A stretch of DNA of 64,000 bases from Aquibium microcysteis (GCF_014495845.1 NZ_CP061080.1:1167001-1231000); one strand, 5' to 3'; positions 31,848-40,327 are shown, counted from the first letter of the stretch. The notes: generated by a model from the letters alone, not told the origin. Numbers and translations: made by a program.

Positions 31848-33212
31848 ATGAAGGACATGATGACCGGCTGGAGCCGACAGTCCCTTGCGCGCCAGTTCCT
31901 CACGCTGGGCGGGCTCGTCTCCGTGATCGCCATGCTGATGGTCGGCACAGTCGTGTCGAACCTGATCGAGCGGGTGGTGACGCGCAACGCCGCGGCCACG
32001 ACCGCGCTCTATGTCGACAGTGTGATCGCGCCGCTTCTGCCCGACATGCAGCAGACCGCGACCCTCGAGGAACAGGACAGACGCGCGCTCGACGAGACGT
32101 TGTCGCAGGGTGCACTCGCGACCCGGCTGGTCTCGTTCCGTCTGTCCTCGGCTGACGGAACCATCCTCTACGCGAACGAGAGCGACATGATCGGGCGGAG
32201 GATCGAACCCGACGAGATGGCGGCGCGTGCGCTGCGCGGCCGTGTTGCCGCCGACTTCGCCACCTTCGGCGAAGCTGGTCCCATCCTGAGGATCTACAGC
32301 CCCGTTCTCCAGCCCTGGAGCGGGCAGGTGGTGGGGGTGCTGCAGTTCGACGAGACCGCGCCGGATCTGCTGCGCGACCTGTGGCGCGCGCGCCTCCGCA
32401 GCTGGGTCGCCGTCGCCGTCGCCACGATCGGCCTGTTCCTCGCCCTGTCTCTCGTCGTGCTGCGCGGCAGCCGGACGATCGATCGGCAGCGCATCGATCT
32501 CGGCCTGCAGGTCAGGGAACTGTCGGACCTTCTTGCCCTGAACCAGGAACTTCACAGACGCGTCCAGAGCGCGTCGCGGCGTGCCACGGCGCTGAACGAG
32601 AGCTACCTGCGACGTATCGGGGCCGACATCCACGACGGACCCGCGCAGCTGATCGCGCTCGCGGCATTGCGGCTGGACAGCCGCGCCATGACCGGGGCGG
32701 GGACGCCGGAGGAGCGGCTGTCCGAGGCGCAGGCGGTGAAGGCCCACCTCGACGACGCGATGAAGGAGATCAGGTCCATCTGCACGGGCCTCGTCCTGCC
32801 GCATATCGAAACCGCGGGCGCGGACGACATCGTCCGGCAGGTGGCGCGGGCGCACGAGAAGCGCACGGCGACAAAGGTACGCCTCGTCCTCGCCGAGGTT
32901 CCAGGCGCGATCAGCCCGCCCGAGAAGATCTGCATCTACCGCTTCGTCCAGGAGGCGCTGAGCAACAGTTTCCGCCATGCCTGCGGCAAGGGACAGTGCG
33001 TCGCACTGCGGTCCGATGGCTGCTCGCTGATTCTCGAGGTTTCGGACGAGGGACCGGGTTTCGACCTCGCGGCCGCACGTCCCGGAAGCCTCGGCCTCGC
33101 CGGCCTGCGCGACCGTATCGAGAGCATCGGCGGGACCTTCGAGGTCGTGACGTCGTCCGACGGAACGCTCCTGCGGATGGTTCTGTCGATGGATGGGAGG
33201 TCGAAGGCATGA
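31848..33212 (+). CDS. NarL-type sensor histidine kinase
   Basis: The protein has 454 residues from ATG 31848; ATG 31857 or 31860, just after AAGGA, are equally possible. Membrane spans lie at about 17-40 and 186-206, with a periplasmic sensor domain of about 145 residues between them. His262 in ADIHDGPAQLIAL is the phosphorylated residue of the HisKA_3 type. The ATPase domain has QEALSNSFRHA (N box), SDEGPGFDL (G1) and GSLGLAGLRDRI (G2). Its stop overlaps the response-regulator start as ATGA. The signal sensed is unknown. Confidence 0.9.
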   Translation: MKDMMTGWSRQSLARQFLTLGGLVSVIAMLMVGTVVSNLIERVVTRNAAATTALYVDSVIAPLLPDMQQTATLEEQDRRALDETLSQGALATRLVSFRLSSADGTILYANESDMIGRRIEPDEMAARALRGRVAADFATFGEAGPILRIYSPVLQPWSGQVVGVLQFDETAPDLLRDLWRARLRSWVAVAVATIGLFLALSLVVLRGSRTIDRQRIDLGLQVRELSDLLALNQELHRRVQSASRRATALNESYLRRIGADIHDGPAQLIALAALRLDSRAMTGAGTPEERLSEAQAVKAHLDDAMKEIRSICTGLVLPHIETAGADDIVRQVARAHEKRTATKVRLVLAEVPGAISPPEKICIYRFVQEALSNSFRHACGKGQCVALRSDGCSLILEVSDEGPGFDLAAARPGSLGLAGLRDRIESIGGTFEVVTSSDGTLLRMVLSMDGRSKA

Positions 33213-33931
33213 GCCGGAGGATCAGGATCGCGGTCGTGGACGATCATCCGCTCTATCGCGAGGGCGTCATGCGCAGCCTCCGGGAGGTGGATGGTCTCGA
33301 CGTGGTCGGCGAAGGCGCGAGCGCGGAGGATGCCGTGCGGCTCGCGGGGGAGACGGCACCCGACGTCCTGCTGATGGACATCTCCATGCCCGGCGGCGGC
33401 CTGGAGGCGATTCCCGCCGTGCTGGCGATCCGGCCCAAACAGAAGATCGTCCTGCTGACGGTCTCGGAATCCGGCGACGACGTCACGCGCGCCATGCGGT
33501 CCGGCGCGTCCGGCTACGTGCTGAAGGGTATCGGGGCCAAGGAGCTGGCGGACGTGCTGGCCGCCGTAGCCGCCGGCGAGCGCTACGTGTCGCCGACGCT
33601 TTCTGCGCGCCTCCTCACCCGCAGGGATGCGGAGCCCGCCCGGCCGACCGCCGCCGACCTCATGGATGCGCTGACGCCGAGGGAGCGCGAGGTCGCCCGT
33701 CTGGTCGCCGCCGGACTGAGCAACAAGCGCGTCGCCATCCGGCTCGACCTGCACGAGAAGACGGTGAAGCATCACATGACCCGCGTTCTCGCGAAGCTCA
33801 ACGTAACGAATAGGACGGAGGTGGCGGTGCTGGTTCACCGCGCCGGCCTGGATCCTGCCGCCGACGATGCTAGCGACCGGCCATGGAGCGAAGGCGCTGC
33901 CAATCCTGCGGCGTCGCCCTTCTGTCGATGA
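33209..33931 (+). CDS. NarL/LuxR-type response regulator
   Basis: The protein has 240 residues. The receiver domain has the acidic pair Asp11-Asp12 and phosphoacceptor Asp57 (VLLMDISMPGGG), with YVLKGIGAKELADVL after it. A LuxR-type helix-turn-helix (LTPREREVARLVAAGLSNKR to KTVKHHMTRVLAKLNVTNRT) occupies about residues 155-215. It is the partner of the kinase immediately upstream. Its last 62 bases overlap the 3-prime end of the convergent glycine-rich gene, so the C-terminal tail sequence is constrained by both genes. Confidence 0.92.
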   Translation: MSRRIRIAVVDDHPLYREGVMRSLREVDGLDVVGEGASAEDAVRLAGETAPDVLLMDISMPGGGLEAIPAVLAIRPKQKIVLLTVSESGDDVTRAMRSGASGYVLKGIGAKELADVLAAVAAGERYVSPTLSARLLTRRDAEPARPTAADLMDALTPREREVARLVAAGLSNKRVAIRLDLHEKTVKHHMTRVLAKLNVTNRTEVAVLVHRAGLDPAADDASDRPWSEGAANPAASPFCR

Positions 33932-34475
33932 TCGTGCGGCCGCGCGCGTCCTTCATGACGTAGCGGCCGGGCTCGATGGTTTCGCGCTTGCCGTCGCGAT
34001 AGACAACCGAGATCGAGCGGCCCCGGACTTCGACCGTCGCACCGGCAGGTGTGCCTGATCGCGCCCGCCCCGGGGCCGTGTCGCTGCGGCCCGGAGCATC
34101 GGTCGCACGGCCGCCGCCATTTCCCTGACCGACACCGTTTCCGCCCGCATTCCCGCTTCCTCCGCCATTGCCGTTCCCGCCCCCGTTCCCGCCCCCGTTC
34201 CCGCCGCCGTTCCCGCCGCCGTTCCCGCCGCCATTGCCGCCGCCATTGCCGCCGCCGTTCCCGCCTCCGCCATTGCCTCCGCCGCCTCCGCCATTGCCGC
34301 CTCCGCCTCCGCCGCCATTGCCGCCGCCGCCGCCGCCGCCCCCGCCACCGCCACCGCCATTGCCGCCGCCGTTGCCCTGCGCGAATGCGCGGGTCGAGGC
34401 GGCGACGTGCAGCACGGCGGGCGGCGAGGCCATCGCGCAGGTCAGGAAGCGCATGAACGTCCGACGGTTGATCAT
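33870..34475 (-). CDS. Glycine/asparagine-rich protein with Tat-type signal
   Basis: The protein has 201 residues. The N terminus contains a twin-arginine-like motif NRRTFMRF before a hydrophobic stretch and an ARAFAQ-like cleavage region. Then comes a low-complexity run of about 85 residues made only of Gly and Asn in GGGN-type repeats. The last 70 residues are a small ordered domain (VEVRGRSISVVYRDGKRETI, then GRYVMKDARGRTIIDRRATP). This suggests a structural or matrix-like exported protein. It converges on and overlaps the response-regulator gene. Confidence 0.72.
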   Translation of the reverse strand: MINRRTFMRFLTCAMASPPAVLHVAASTRAFAQGNGGGNGGGGGGGGGGGGGNGGGGGGGNGGGGGGNGGGGNGGGNGGGNGGGNGGGNGGGNGGGNGGGNGNGGGSGNAGGNGVGQGNGGGRATDAPGRSDTAPGRARSGTPAGATVEVRGRSISVVYRDGKRETIEPGRYVMKDARGRTIIDRRATPQDWQRLRSMAGR

Positions 34476-34535
34476 GATCGAACCCTGCTCACGGATACGG
34501 TCGGACCGGAGGCGTGCCGATCCGACCGAACCCCA

Positions 34536-34628
34536 TCAACTTAACATCGCTCCCAGCATCAGGAACCCCAGACACAGCGTAAAAACCGGAAGCAGCAGCC
34601 AGCGTGCCTGATAGACGCTCTTGTCCAT
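34536..34628 (-). CDS. 30-residue single-span membrane peptide
   Basis: ATG 34628 is preceded by AAGGAG at eight bases, a stronger site than most genes here have. The peptide is MDKSVYQARW followed by one span LLLPVFTLCLGFLMLGAMLS, and then it stops. A GGAAC-16-CATT element on the same strand (34682 to 34658) looks like an EcfG-type promoter with a leader of about 22 bases. It is probably a stress-induced inner-membrane peptide. The glycine-rich gene lies 60 bases downstream. Confidence 0.6.
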   Translation of the reverse strand: MDKSVYQARWLLLPVFTLCLGFLMLGAMLS

Positions 34629-34657
34629 GTCGATCTCCTTGCGCCGAATGAGGCGGG

Positions 34658-34682
34658 AATGAGGAAGAGGCGCACGTGTTCC
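34658..34682 (-). promoter_or_regulatory. EcfG-like promoter for the 30-residue peptide
   Basis: On the minus strand GGAAC (34682-34678), a 16-base spacer and CATT (34661-34658) differ from the EcfG consensus by one base in the -10 box. The position suits the ATG at 34628. Confidence 0.5.
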
Positions 34683-34786
34683 GGGCCGAGCCGCTCCCGG
34701 GACCATCGCGCGCGCCGTGCAGGACCAAAGGCCGGGGTGGGAGAAAACCGGAAGTCCCGCCCGGATGTGGACCTGTGACCCACCGC

Positions 34787-34811
34787 GGAACAACGCCTCC
34801 GATCGACTGTT
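34787..34811 (+). promoter_or_regulatory. Weak EcfG-like promoter
   Basis: GGAAC (34787-34791), a 16-base spacer and TGTT (34808-34811) match the EcfG pattern with one mismatch. It lies 150 bases before the DUF1236 gene, so a long leader would be needed. Confidence 0.3.
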
Positions 34812-34894
34812 CACTCCCCGCTTCCCGGCTGCATTCCGCGGCAGGGACGCAGTGATCGGAAGAAAATCGCGCCTAAAAAGGCACGGCGAGGCGT

Positions 34895-34925
34895 GATGTT
34901 CTTTCGAGTGCGAAAGAGAGACATC
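34895..34925. promoter_or_regulatory. Interrupted palindrome upstream of the DUF1236 gene
   Basis: TCTTTCG-AGTG-CGAAAGA (34900-34917) is a perfect 7-bp inverted repeat. It is flanked by GATGT and ACATC, which extend the symmetry across a 3-base bulge. It is 38 bases upstream of ATG 34963, a typical operator position. A small GCCT-AAAA-AGGC hairpin lies at 34871-34882. Apart from these and the two EcfG-like elements, the gap 34629-34962 appears empty. Confidence 0.45.
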
Positions 34926-34962
34926 CTATCCGCATTCCAATATCATCACAGGGAGCACGACC

Positions 34963-35724
34963 ATGAAGACGATTCTTACCAGAAGTCTGGCGCTGATACT
35001 GCTCGCAGGCACGGCGACCTACGCAATTCAGGCCGGCGCGCAGGACGCAGCCGCGCCGAAGCCCGCAGCCGGCATGAAGGCCGGCGCCGGCGTCGAGGGC
35101 TCCTCGGACGTGCTGCGTCCGTCGGGCCAGGCCTCCGCTGCGGAGCAGGCTCCCGGCCAGATGAAGAAGGCGGGTGACGTCGAGAGCGCCGCCGAAGCCG
35201 CGCCGGGGCAGCGCCTGAAGTCCGGCGAGGTCGACAGCGCTTCCGAAGCAGCGCCCGGGCGGACGAAGGCGGACGCACCGGACGGGACCACGGCGGAAGA
35301 GACCTCCGCCACCGAATACGCCCCCGGTCAGATGAAGAAGGACGGCGAGGTCGACAGCGCCGCGGAGGCCGCTCCGGGTCAGCGCCGGAAGTCAGGCGAG
35401 GTGGAGAGTGCCTCGGAGGCGGCGCCCGGCCAGGTGAAGAAGGAGGTCTCGGACGAGACGACGGCGAGCATCGACCTGTCGGCCGAACAGCGCAGGGAGT
35501 TCCGCCGCATCATCGTCGAGACCGACGTGGAACCGGTATCCGTCGACTTCCAGGTGTCGCTCGGCGCCGTCGTGCCGGCGACGGTCACGCTCCACCCGCT
35601 TCCGCCGCGCATCGTCGAGATCGTGCCGGCCTACCAGAGCTACCAGTATTTCGTGCTCGCGGACGGCCGGATCGTCATCGTCGAGCCCGCGACGCTCGAA
35701 GTGGTCTACCTCGTCCGCGCCTGA
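34963..35724 (+). CDS. Exported DUF1236 protein with 17-residue repeats
   Basis: The protein has 253 residues with a signal peptide (residues 1-26, ending AIQAGAQ). Residues 60-160 carry six APG(Q/R)xxK motifs, at about 63, 80, 97, 120, 137 and 154. They form two triplets, each with an exact 17-residue period, separated by 23 residues. The C-terminal 85 residues (LSAEQRREFRRIIVETDVEP to LEVVYLVRA) are a DUF1236 domain, common in rhizobial envelope proteins. The repeat region is Ala/Glu/Lys-rich and probably disordered or coiled. Function is unknown; probably a periplasmic or envelope stress protein. Confidence 0.82.
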   Translation: MKTILTRSLALILLAGTATYAIQAGAQDAAAPKPAAGMKAGAGVEGSSDVLRPSGQASAAEQAPGQMKKAGDVESAAEAAPGQRLKSGEVDSASEAAPGRTKADAPDGTTAEETSATEYAPGQMKKDGEVDSAAEAAPGQRRKSGEVESASEAAPGQVKKEVSDETTASIDLSAEQRREFRRIIVETDVEPVSVDFQVSLGAVVPATVTLHPLPPRIVEIVPAYQSYQYFVLADGRIVIVEPATLEVVYLVRA

Positions 35725-35803
35725 CGAGGGGCGGGCGCCCGGCGTCCGCCTGTTTCGCCCCGACCCGGTCATCCGGTCCCCATCGAACAATGGAGTTCAA
35801 ATC

Positions 35804-36466
35804 ATGAAGACGTTCCTGTTCCCCATGGGCGCGCTCGCCCTTGCCGCCCCGCTTGCCTTCGCCACCCCGGCGCTCGCCCAGTTCTCGGCCGTCGCCACGA
35901 CCGATCTCAACATCCGCAGCGGCCCCGGACCCCAGTACGAAGTGATCGGGTCCATCGGCGCCTCCCAGTCGACGACGGTCAATGGCTGCCTGCAGGGGAG
36001 CCGGTGGTGCGAGGTCAGCCACAACGGCGTGACCGGCTGGTCCTATTCGGAATATCTCGCCGGCGACTTCGGCGGCGAGCGCGTGGTGATCTCCGCCGCA
36101 CCGGCGACGGTGGAGGTGCCCGTCGTCGACTACGAGCAGACCGCGAGCACCAATGCGGCGGTCGGCGCCGCGGGCGGCGCCATCACGGGCGCGCTGATCG
36201 GCGGGCCGGTCGGTGCGGCGATCGGCGGCGTGGCTGGCGCGGCGGCCGGAGCCGTCGTGACCCCGCCCGACGAGGTGCGCAGCTACGTCGTCGAGAACCG
36301 GACGGATCCGGTCTACCTCGACGGTGAGGTCGTGGTGGGCGCCGGCCTGCCGGACACGGTCGAGCTGCGCGAGGTGCCCGACTACGAGTACCGCTATCGC
36401 TACGTCAACGGCCAGCCGGTGCTGGTGGATCCGGCGACGCGCCGCATCGTCTACGTCTATCGCTGA
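35804..36466 (+). CDS. Exported SH3-like domain and DUF1236 protein
   Basis: The protein has 220 residues. A signal peptide (residues 1-25, ending PALAQ) is followed by a bacterial SH3 domain (ATTDLNIRSGPGPQYEVIGS, then GCLQGSRWCEVSHNGVTGW). A glycine-zipper segment follows (AAGGAITGALIGGPVGAAIG), which may insert into the membrane. The C terminus is a DUF1236 domain ending YVNGQPVLVDPATRRIVYVY. Such proteins are usually taken to bind cell-wall peptides. It lies 79 bases after the other DUF1236 gene and may be co-transcribed. Confidence 0.85.
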   Translation: MKTFLFPMGALALAAPLAFATPALAQFSAVATTDLNIRSGPGPQYEVIGSIGASQSTTVNGCLQGSRWCEVSHNGVTGWSYSEYLAGDFGGERVVISAAPATVEVPVVDYEQTASTNAAVGAAGGAITGALIGGPVGAAIGGVAGAAAGAVVTPPDEVRSYVVENRTDPVYLDGEVVVGAGLPDTVELREVPDYEYRYRYVNGQPVLVDPATRRIVYVYR

Positions 36467-36662
36467 TCCCCGTCCGGCCGGGCCGTCTCGGCGGTCCCGG
36501 CCGGAAACCGCATGGCGGGCAGGGGCCGGATCCGTCCGTTCGCGCGGTCGGATCCGGTCCCTGCCTCATTCGCGTTTTGCATTCCGAAGCTGCCTGCACT
36601 ATTGCCATGCCGAACGGACGGCAGCGCCGCTGCCTTCACCACAGAGGCAGCCGCGGGCCATC

Positions 36663-37652
36663 ATGACGGGCATCCAGCAGATCAGCGTCGAGCCGGGCGA
36701 GGCGGGCATGCGCCTCGACCGCTGGTTCAAGACGCATTTTCCCGGCCTCGGCTTCGGGCATCTCCAGAAGCTCCTGCGCTCCGGCCAGATCCGCATCGAC
36801 GGCGGGCGGGCGAAGTCGGACACGCGCGTCGAGCCGGGGCAGGTGATCCGAGTGCCGCCCCTCGGCGTCGACCGCAAGGGTGAGGCGCCGCTGACCGGCA
36901 AGACGATCCGAGGCCAGGACGATGCGGCGGTTCTGGCCAAGATGCTGCTCCACGAGGACGACAAGGTCTTCGTCTTCAACAAGCCGTCCGGCCTTGCCGT
37001 CCAGGGCGGGTCGGGCGTGACGCGGCATGTCGACGACATGCTCGAGGCCTGGCGCAACAAGAAGGGCGAGAAGCCGCGACTCGTCCACCGGCTCGACCGC
37101 GACACGTCGGGCGTGCTCGTCGTCGCCCGCACCCGGCTGGCCGCCATGAAGCTCGCCGAGGCGTTCCGCGGCCGTGATGCCAAGAAGACCTACTGGTCGC
37201 TGGTCAAGGGCGTGCCGGCCAGGCGCGAGGACAAGATCTCGACCTGGCTGGTCAAGGAGCAGACGCCCGACGGCGACAAGATGCGCATCGCCCGCCACGG
37301 CGAGCCGGACGCCGACCATGCCGTGACCTACTACCGTGTCGTCGATCAGGCCGCGCAGTCGCTCGCCTGGCTGGAGATGGAGCCCTATACCGGCCGCACG
37401 CATCAGCTTCGCGTCCACGCAGCGCATATCGGCAATCCGATCATCGGCGATCCGAAGTACTTCGAGGCGGACACCAACTGGGAGTTTCCCGGCGGGATCC
37501 AGAACCGCCTGCACCTGCACGCGCGCCGCATCGTCATCCCGCACCCCGACAGGGGCGTGATCGACGTGACCGCGCCGCTGCCGCCGCATATGCGTCAGAG
37601 CTGGAACCTGCTCGGTTTCGACGAGGCAAGCGCCGGCGAGGACGAAGCGTGA
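36663..37652 (+). CDS. RluA-family 23S rRNA pseudouridine synthase
   Basis: The protein has 329 residues from ATG 36663. An S4 RNA-binding domain occupies residues 12-75 (MRLDRWFKTHFPGLGFGHLQ). The catalytic domain contains FVFNKPSGLAVQGGSGVTRH, the active-site motif LVHRLDRDTSGVLVVART with the catalytic Asp, and the late motif GRTHQLRVHAAHIGNPIIGD. It probably modifies 23S rRNA like RluC. Its stop overlaps the GTG start of the DMT exporter (GTGA). In many rhizobia this gene is followed by an HAD hydrolase and ATP12, with crcB in front. Confidence 0.88.
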   Translation: MTGIQQISVEPGEAGMRLDRWFKTHFPGLGFGHLQKLLRSGQIRIDGGRAKSDTRVEPGQVIRVPPLGVDRKGEAPLTGKTIRGQDDAAVLAKMLLHEDDKVFVFNKPSGLAVQGGSGVTRHVDDMLEAWRNKKGEKPRLVHRLDRDTSGVLVVARTRLAAMKLAEAFRGRDAKKTYWSLVKGVPARREDKISTWLVKEQTPDGDKMRIARHGEPDADHAVTYYRVVDQAAQSLAWLEMEPYTGRTHQLRVHAAHIGNPIIGDPKYFEADTNWEFPGGIQNRLHLHARRIVIPHPDRGVIDVTAPLPPHMRQSWNLLGFDEASAGEDEA

Positions 37653-38569
37653 GCGTCGCGACCGACGGCTTCGAACGGCGCGCTTCGGTCGACGGCGCGG
37701 CCGTCGGCCTGATGCTCTTCCTCACCTTCGCCTGGGGGCTCAACGGCGTCGCGGCGAAGCTGTCGAACCAGGGCTTCGACCCCGTCTTCGTGACCATGCT
37801 GCGCGCGGCGATCGGCGCCGCCTGCGTCTTCGCCTGGTGCGGCCTTCGCGGAATTTCGCTGTTCGACCGGGACGGCACACTGCCGGGCGGTCTGGCGGCC
37901 GGCGCCCTGTTCGGCATCGAATTCGCGCTGATCTTCACCGGCCTCGACTACACCACGGTGGCGCGGGGCGCGCTGATGGTCAATACGATGCCGTTCTGGG
38001 TCCTCATCGGCGCACATTTCCTGCTCGGCGAGCGGATGTCGATCGCCAAGGTCTTCGGCACGCTTCTGGCTTTTGGCGGTGTGGCCCTCGTCTTCTCCGA
38101 CAAGCTCAGCCTGCCCGGCCCCGAGGCGATCATCGGCGATCTGATGAGCCTCGCTGCCGGCATGGCCTGGGCGGCGACGATCATCGTCATCAAGACCACG
38201 CGCCTGTCGACCGCCCGCGCGGAGAAGACGCTGCTCTACCAGCTGGCCGTCGCGCCGCTGGTGACGCTGCCGCTGCTCCTGTTCACCGGGCCGGTGCTGC
38301 GCGACGTCGGGCTGGTGCCGGTGGCCTCGATCCTGTTCCAGGGCGTCTTCATCGTCGCCTTCACCTACCTGCTCTGGTTCTGGCTGATGCGGCGCTATCC
38401 GGCAGCCGGCCTGTCCTCCTTCGCCTTCCTGACCCCGGCCTTCGGCGTCCTGGCTGGCGGCTTCCTGCTCGACGAGCCTCTGAGCCTTCGCATCTTCGTC
38501 GCGCTCGGCTTGATCGCAGTCGGCATCGTCATCGTCAACCGGCCGGTGCGGAAGGTCGCGCCGGGTTGA
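37649..38569 (+). CDS. DMT-superfamily (EamA) transporter
   Basis: The protein has 306 residues and starts with GTG at 37649, overlapping the RluA stop. Ten hydrophobic spans in two EamA halves are visible: LMLFLTFAWGLNGVAAKLSN opens the first and LMSLAAGMAWAATIIVIKTT the second. It is an inner-membrane exporter of small metabolites or amino acids; the substrate is not readable. Coupling to rluA and position before ATP12 suggest an operon in which the DMT gene replaces the hydrolase commonly found there. Confidence 0.85.
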   Translation: MSVATDGFERRASVDGAAVGLMLFLTFAWGLNGVAAKLSNQGFDPVFVTMLRAAIGAACVFAWCGLRGISLFDRDGTLPGGLAAGALFGIEFALIFTGLDYTTVARGALMVNTMPFWVLIGAHFLLGERMSIAKVFGTLLAFGGVALVFSDKLSLPGPEAIIGDLMSLAAGMAWAATIIVIKTTRLSTARAEKTLLYQLAVAPLVTLPLLLFTGPVLRDVGLVPVASILFQGVFIVAFTYLLWFWLMRRYPAAGLSSFAFLTPAFGVLAGGFLLDEPLSLRIFVALGLIAVGIVIVNRPVRKVAPG

Positions 38570-38628
38570 ACGGCGGCTCCGCCGGCATACCTTTCGCTTT
38601 TCCTCATGACGACGGCGGCAGCACGACC

Positions 38629-39417
38629 ATGCGTGACATCCTGAACGACCTCGAAGGCAGTTTCCTGTCCGATCCGGATCCGGTGAAGCGGGCGCAGATC
38701 CAGATGCGCCAGCCGCTGCCGAAGCGATTCTATCAGGAGGTGGCCGTGGCACCGGTAGAGGGAGGCTTCGGCGTGCACCTCGACGGCCGCCCGGTGCGCA
38801 CGCCCGGGAAAGGGCCGGTCGCGCTGCGGACGGAAGCGGCCGCGCAGCTGATTGCCGACGAATTCGAGGCCCAGGAGGCCGAGATCAATCCGGTGCGCAT
38901 GCCCGTGACGCGCCTCGTCAACACGGTCATCGACGGCGTCGCGCTGGATCCGGACGCCGTCGCCGAGGACATGCTGCGCTATGCCTCGACCGACCTTCTC
39001 TGCTACCGCGCCGACAGCCCGGCGCGGCTGGTGGAGCTGCAGGCGCAGGCCTGGGACCCGATCCTCGACTGGGCCCGCAACCGGCTGGGCGCCCGGCTGT
39101 ATCTCGCCGAGGGCGTGATGCATGTCGAGCAGTCGCGTGAGGCGATCGCTGCAATTGGCGTGCACCTTCGCCTCGACCCGGATCCGTTCCGGCTGGGCTG
39201 CCTGCACGTCATGACGACGCTGACGGGATCGGCGCTGCTGGCGCTGGCCGTCGACGCCGGCGAGATCGACGCGGAGACGGCCTGGACGCTCGCCCATGTC
39301 GACGAGGACTGGACCATCTCGCAATGGGGCGAGGATACCGAAGCCGCCGCCGCGCGCGCCAACCGGCTGCGCGACATGCGCGCGGCCGATGCGCTGCTGA
39401 AGGCCGTGCGCGGCTGA
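38629..39417 (+). CDS. ATP12-family F1-ATPase assembly chaperone
   Basis: The protein has 262 residues from ATG 38629. LPKRFYQEVAVAPVEGGFGVHLDGRPVRTPGKGPV is the characteristic N-terminal ATP12 segment (shown only as landmarks), followed by AQLIADEFEAQEAEINPVRM and YASTDLLCYRADSPARLVEL. It escorts the F1 alpha subunit during assembly of ATP synthase in Alphaproteobacteria and mitochondria. It lies 59 bases after the DMT gene. It converges with the polysaccharide deacetylase gene. Confidence 0.9.
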   Translation: MRDILNDLEGSFLSDPDPVKRAQIQMRQPLPKRFYQEVAVAPVEGGFGVHLDGRPVRTPGKGPVALRTEAAAQLIADEFEAQEAEINPVRMPVTRLVNTVIDGVALDPDAVAEDMLRYASTDLLCYRADSPARLVELQAQAWDPILDWARNRLGARLYLAEGVMHVEQSREAIAAIGVHLRLDPDPFRLGCLHVMTTLTGSALLALAVDAGEIDAETAWTLAHVDEDWTISQWGEDTEAAAARANRLRDMRAADALLKAVRG

Positions 39418-39454
39418 TGTTCCCGGTCGTCCGCGGGGGAGCCGGTCAGCCGCG
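39409..39454. terminator. Possible bidirectional hairpin over two stop codons
   Basis: CGCGGCTGA (39409-39417) and TCAGCCGCG (39446-39454) are perfect 9-bp arms around 28 bases. Each arm contains the stop codon of one of the convergent genes. There are no T runs, so any termination would be factor-assisted. Confidence 0.35.
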
Positions 39455-40327
39455 GTCGGGCGGCGTCAGGCCGGCCGTCGGCAGCGGCGCCCAGGGCGCC
39501 GACGCCAGGAGGTCGATGCCCGAGCGGGCCGGCACGAGATGCACCACCTTGTAGCCGCGCGCCTGCAGGTCTGCGAGCAGCAGCGGCAGCATGGTCGCCG
39601 TGCGGGCATGCAGGTCGTGGAACAGGATGACGCCGGAGCCACGCTTCTCCACCGAGGCGATGGCCCGGGCGCGCAGCGCCTCCGAGCCCGTGGCGAAGTA
39701 ATCCCGCGAATCGATGTCGACGTCGATCACAACGATACCCTGGCCCGCGAGGCTGCTGCGGAGCGCCTTCGTGTCGGCGAGATAGGGGAAACGGAAGAAC
39801 GGCGCGGGGCTGTATCCGCCCGGTCGGAGGGCGGCCGCGACGCTCGCGCGGCCCTTCCTGATCTGTTCGTCTGCGACGGCGGCACTGACCGTGCGGAGGT
39901 TCCTGTGGTTCTGCGTATGGGTGCCGATCGTGTGCCCGGCCGCCGCCACCTTGCGGGCCGTGGCGGGATAGGCGTCCGCCATCTGCCCGACCATCAGAAA
40001 GGTCGCCTTGACGCCGAACCTGTCGAGCGCCCGCAGGATCGCATCGGTCTTGCCCGGCACCGGGCCGTCGTCGAAGGTCAGCACGACCTCCTTCGGTCCG
40101 AGCCGGATGTCGGCCGCGCTCGCCACATGGATCATCCGGCCGGCGAGGGCTCCCCGCCGGGCCGGCTGGTCGGGCCGCAGCATCGCCACCTGCGGATCGG
40201 ACTGTGATTCCTGCCGCCCGCCCGGCGCGAAGGCGAGGGCGGTACCGTCCGCCTCCGAACCCTGCCTCGGCGCATTGGCGCAGCCGGCGAGCGCGAGCGC
40301 GATGAGAGCGAAGGGAAGGAGACGCAT
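39446..40327 (-). CDS. Polysaccharide deacetylase, lipoprotein
   Basis: The protein has 293 residues from ATG 40327. The signal LPFALIALALAGC ends in a lipobox with the lipidated Cys. The NodB domain has VVLTFDDGPVPGKTDAI (catalytic Asp and metal Asp), GHTIGTHTQNHRNL (two metal His), FFRFPYLADTKAL and a late FHDLH motif. It would remove N- or O-acetyl groups from envelope or exported polysaccharide, anchored at the periplasmic side. It stands alone on its strand, divergent from the ParB-domain gene. Confidence 0.88.
   Translation of the reverse strand: MRLLPFALIALALAGCANAPRQGSEADGTALAFAPGGRQESQSDPQVAMLRPDQPARRGALAGRMIHVASAADIRLGPKEVVLTFDDGPVPGKTDAILRALDRFGVKATFLMVGQMADAYPATARKVAAAGHTIGTHTQNHRNLRTVSAAVADEQIRKGRASVAAALRPGGYSPAPFFRFPYLADTKALRSSLAGQGIVVIDVDIDSRDYFATGSEALRARAIASVEKRGSGVILFHDLHARTATMLPLLLADLQARGYKVVHLVPARSGIDLLASAPWAPLPTAGLTPPDRG

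Noticed and set aside
34049-34611. Plus-strand proline- and arginine-rich frames opposite the glycine-rich gene
   Set aside because: They are the complement of the Gly/Asn codon repeats; the minus frame has a start, signal motif and ordered C-terminal domain.
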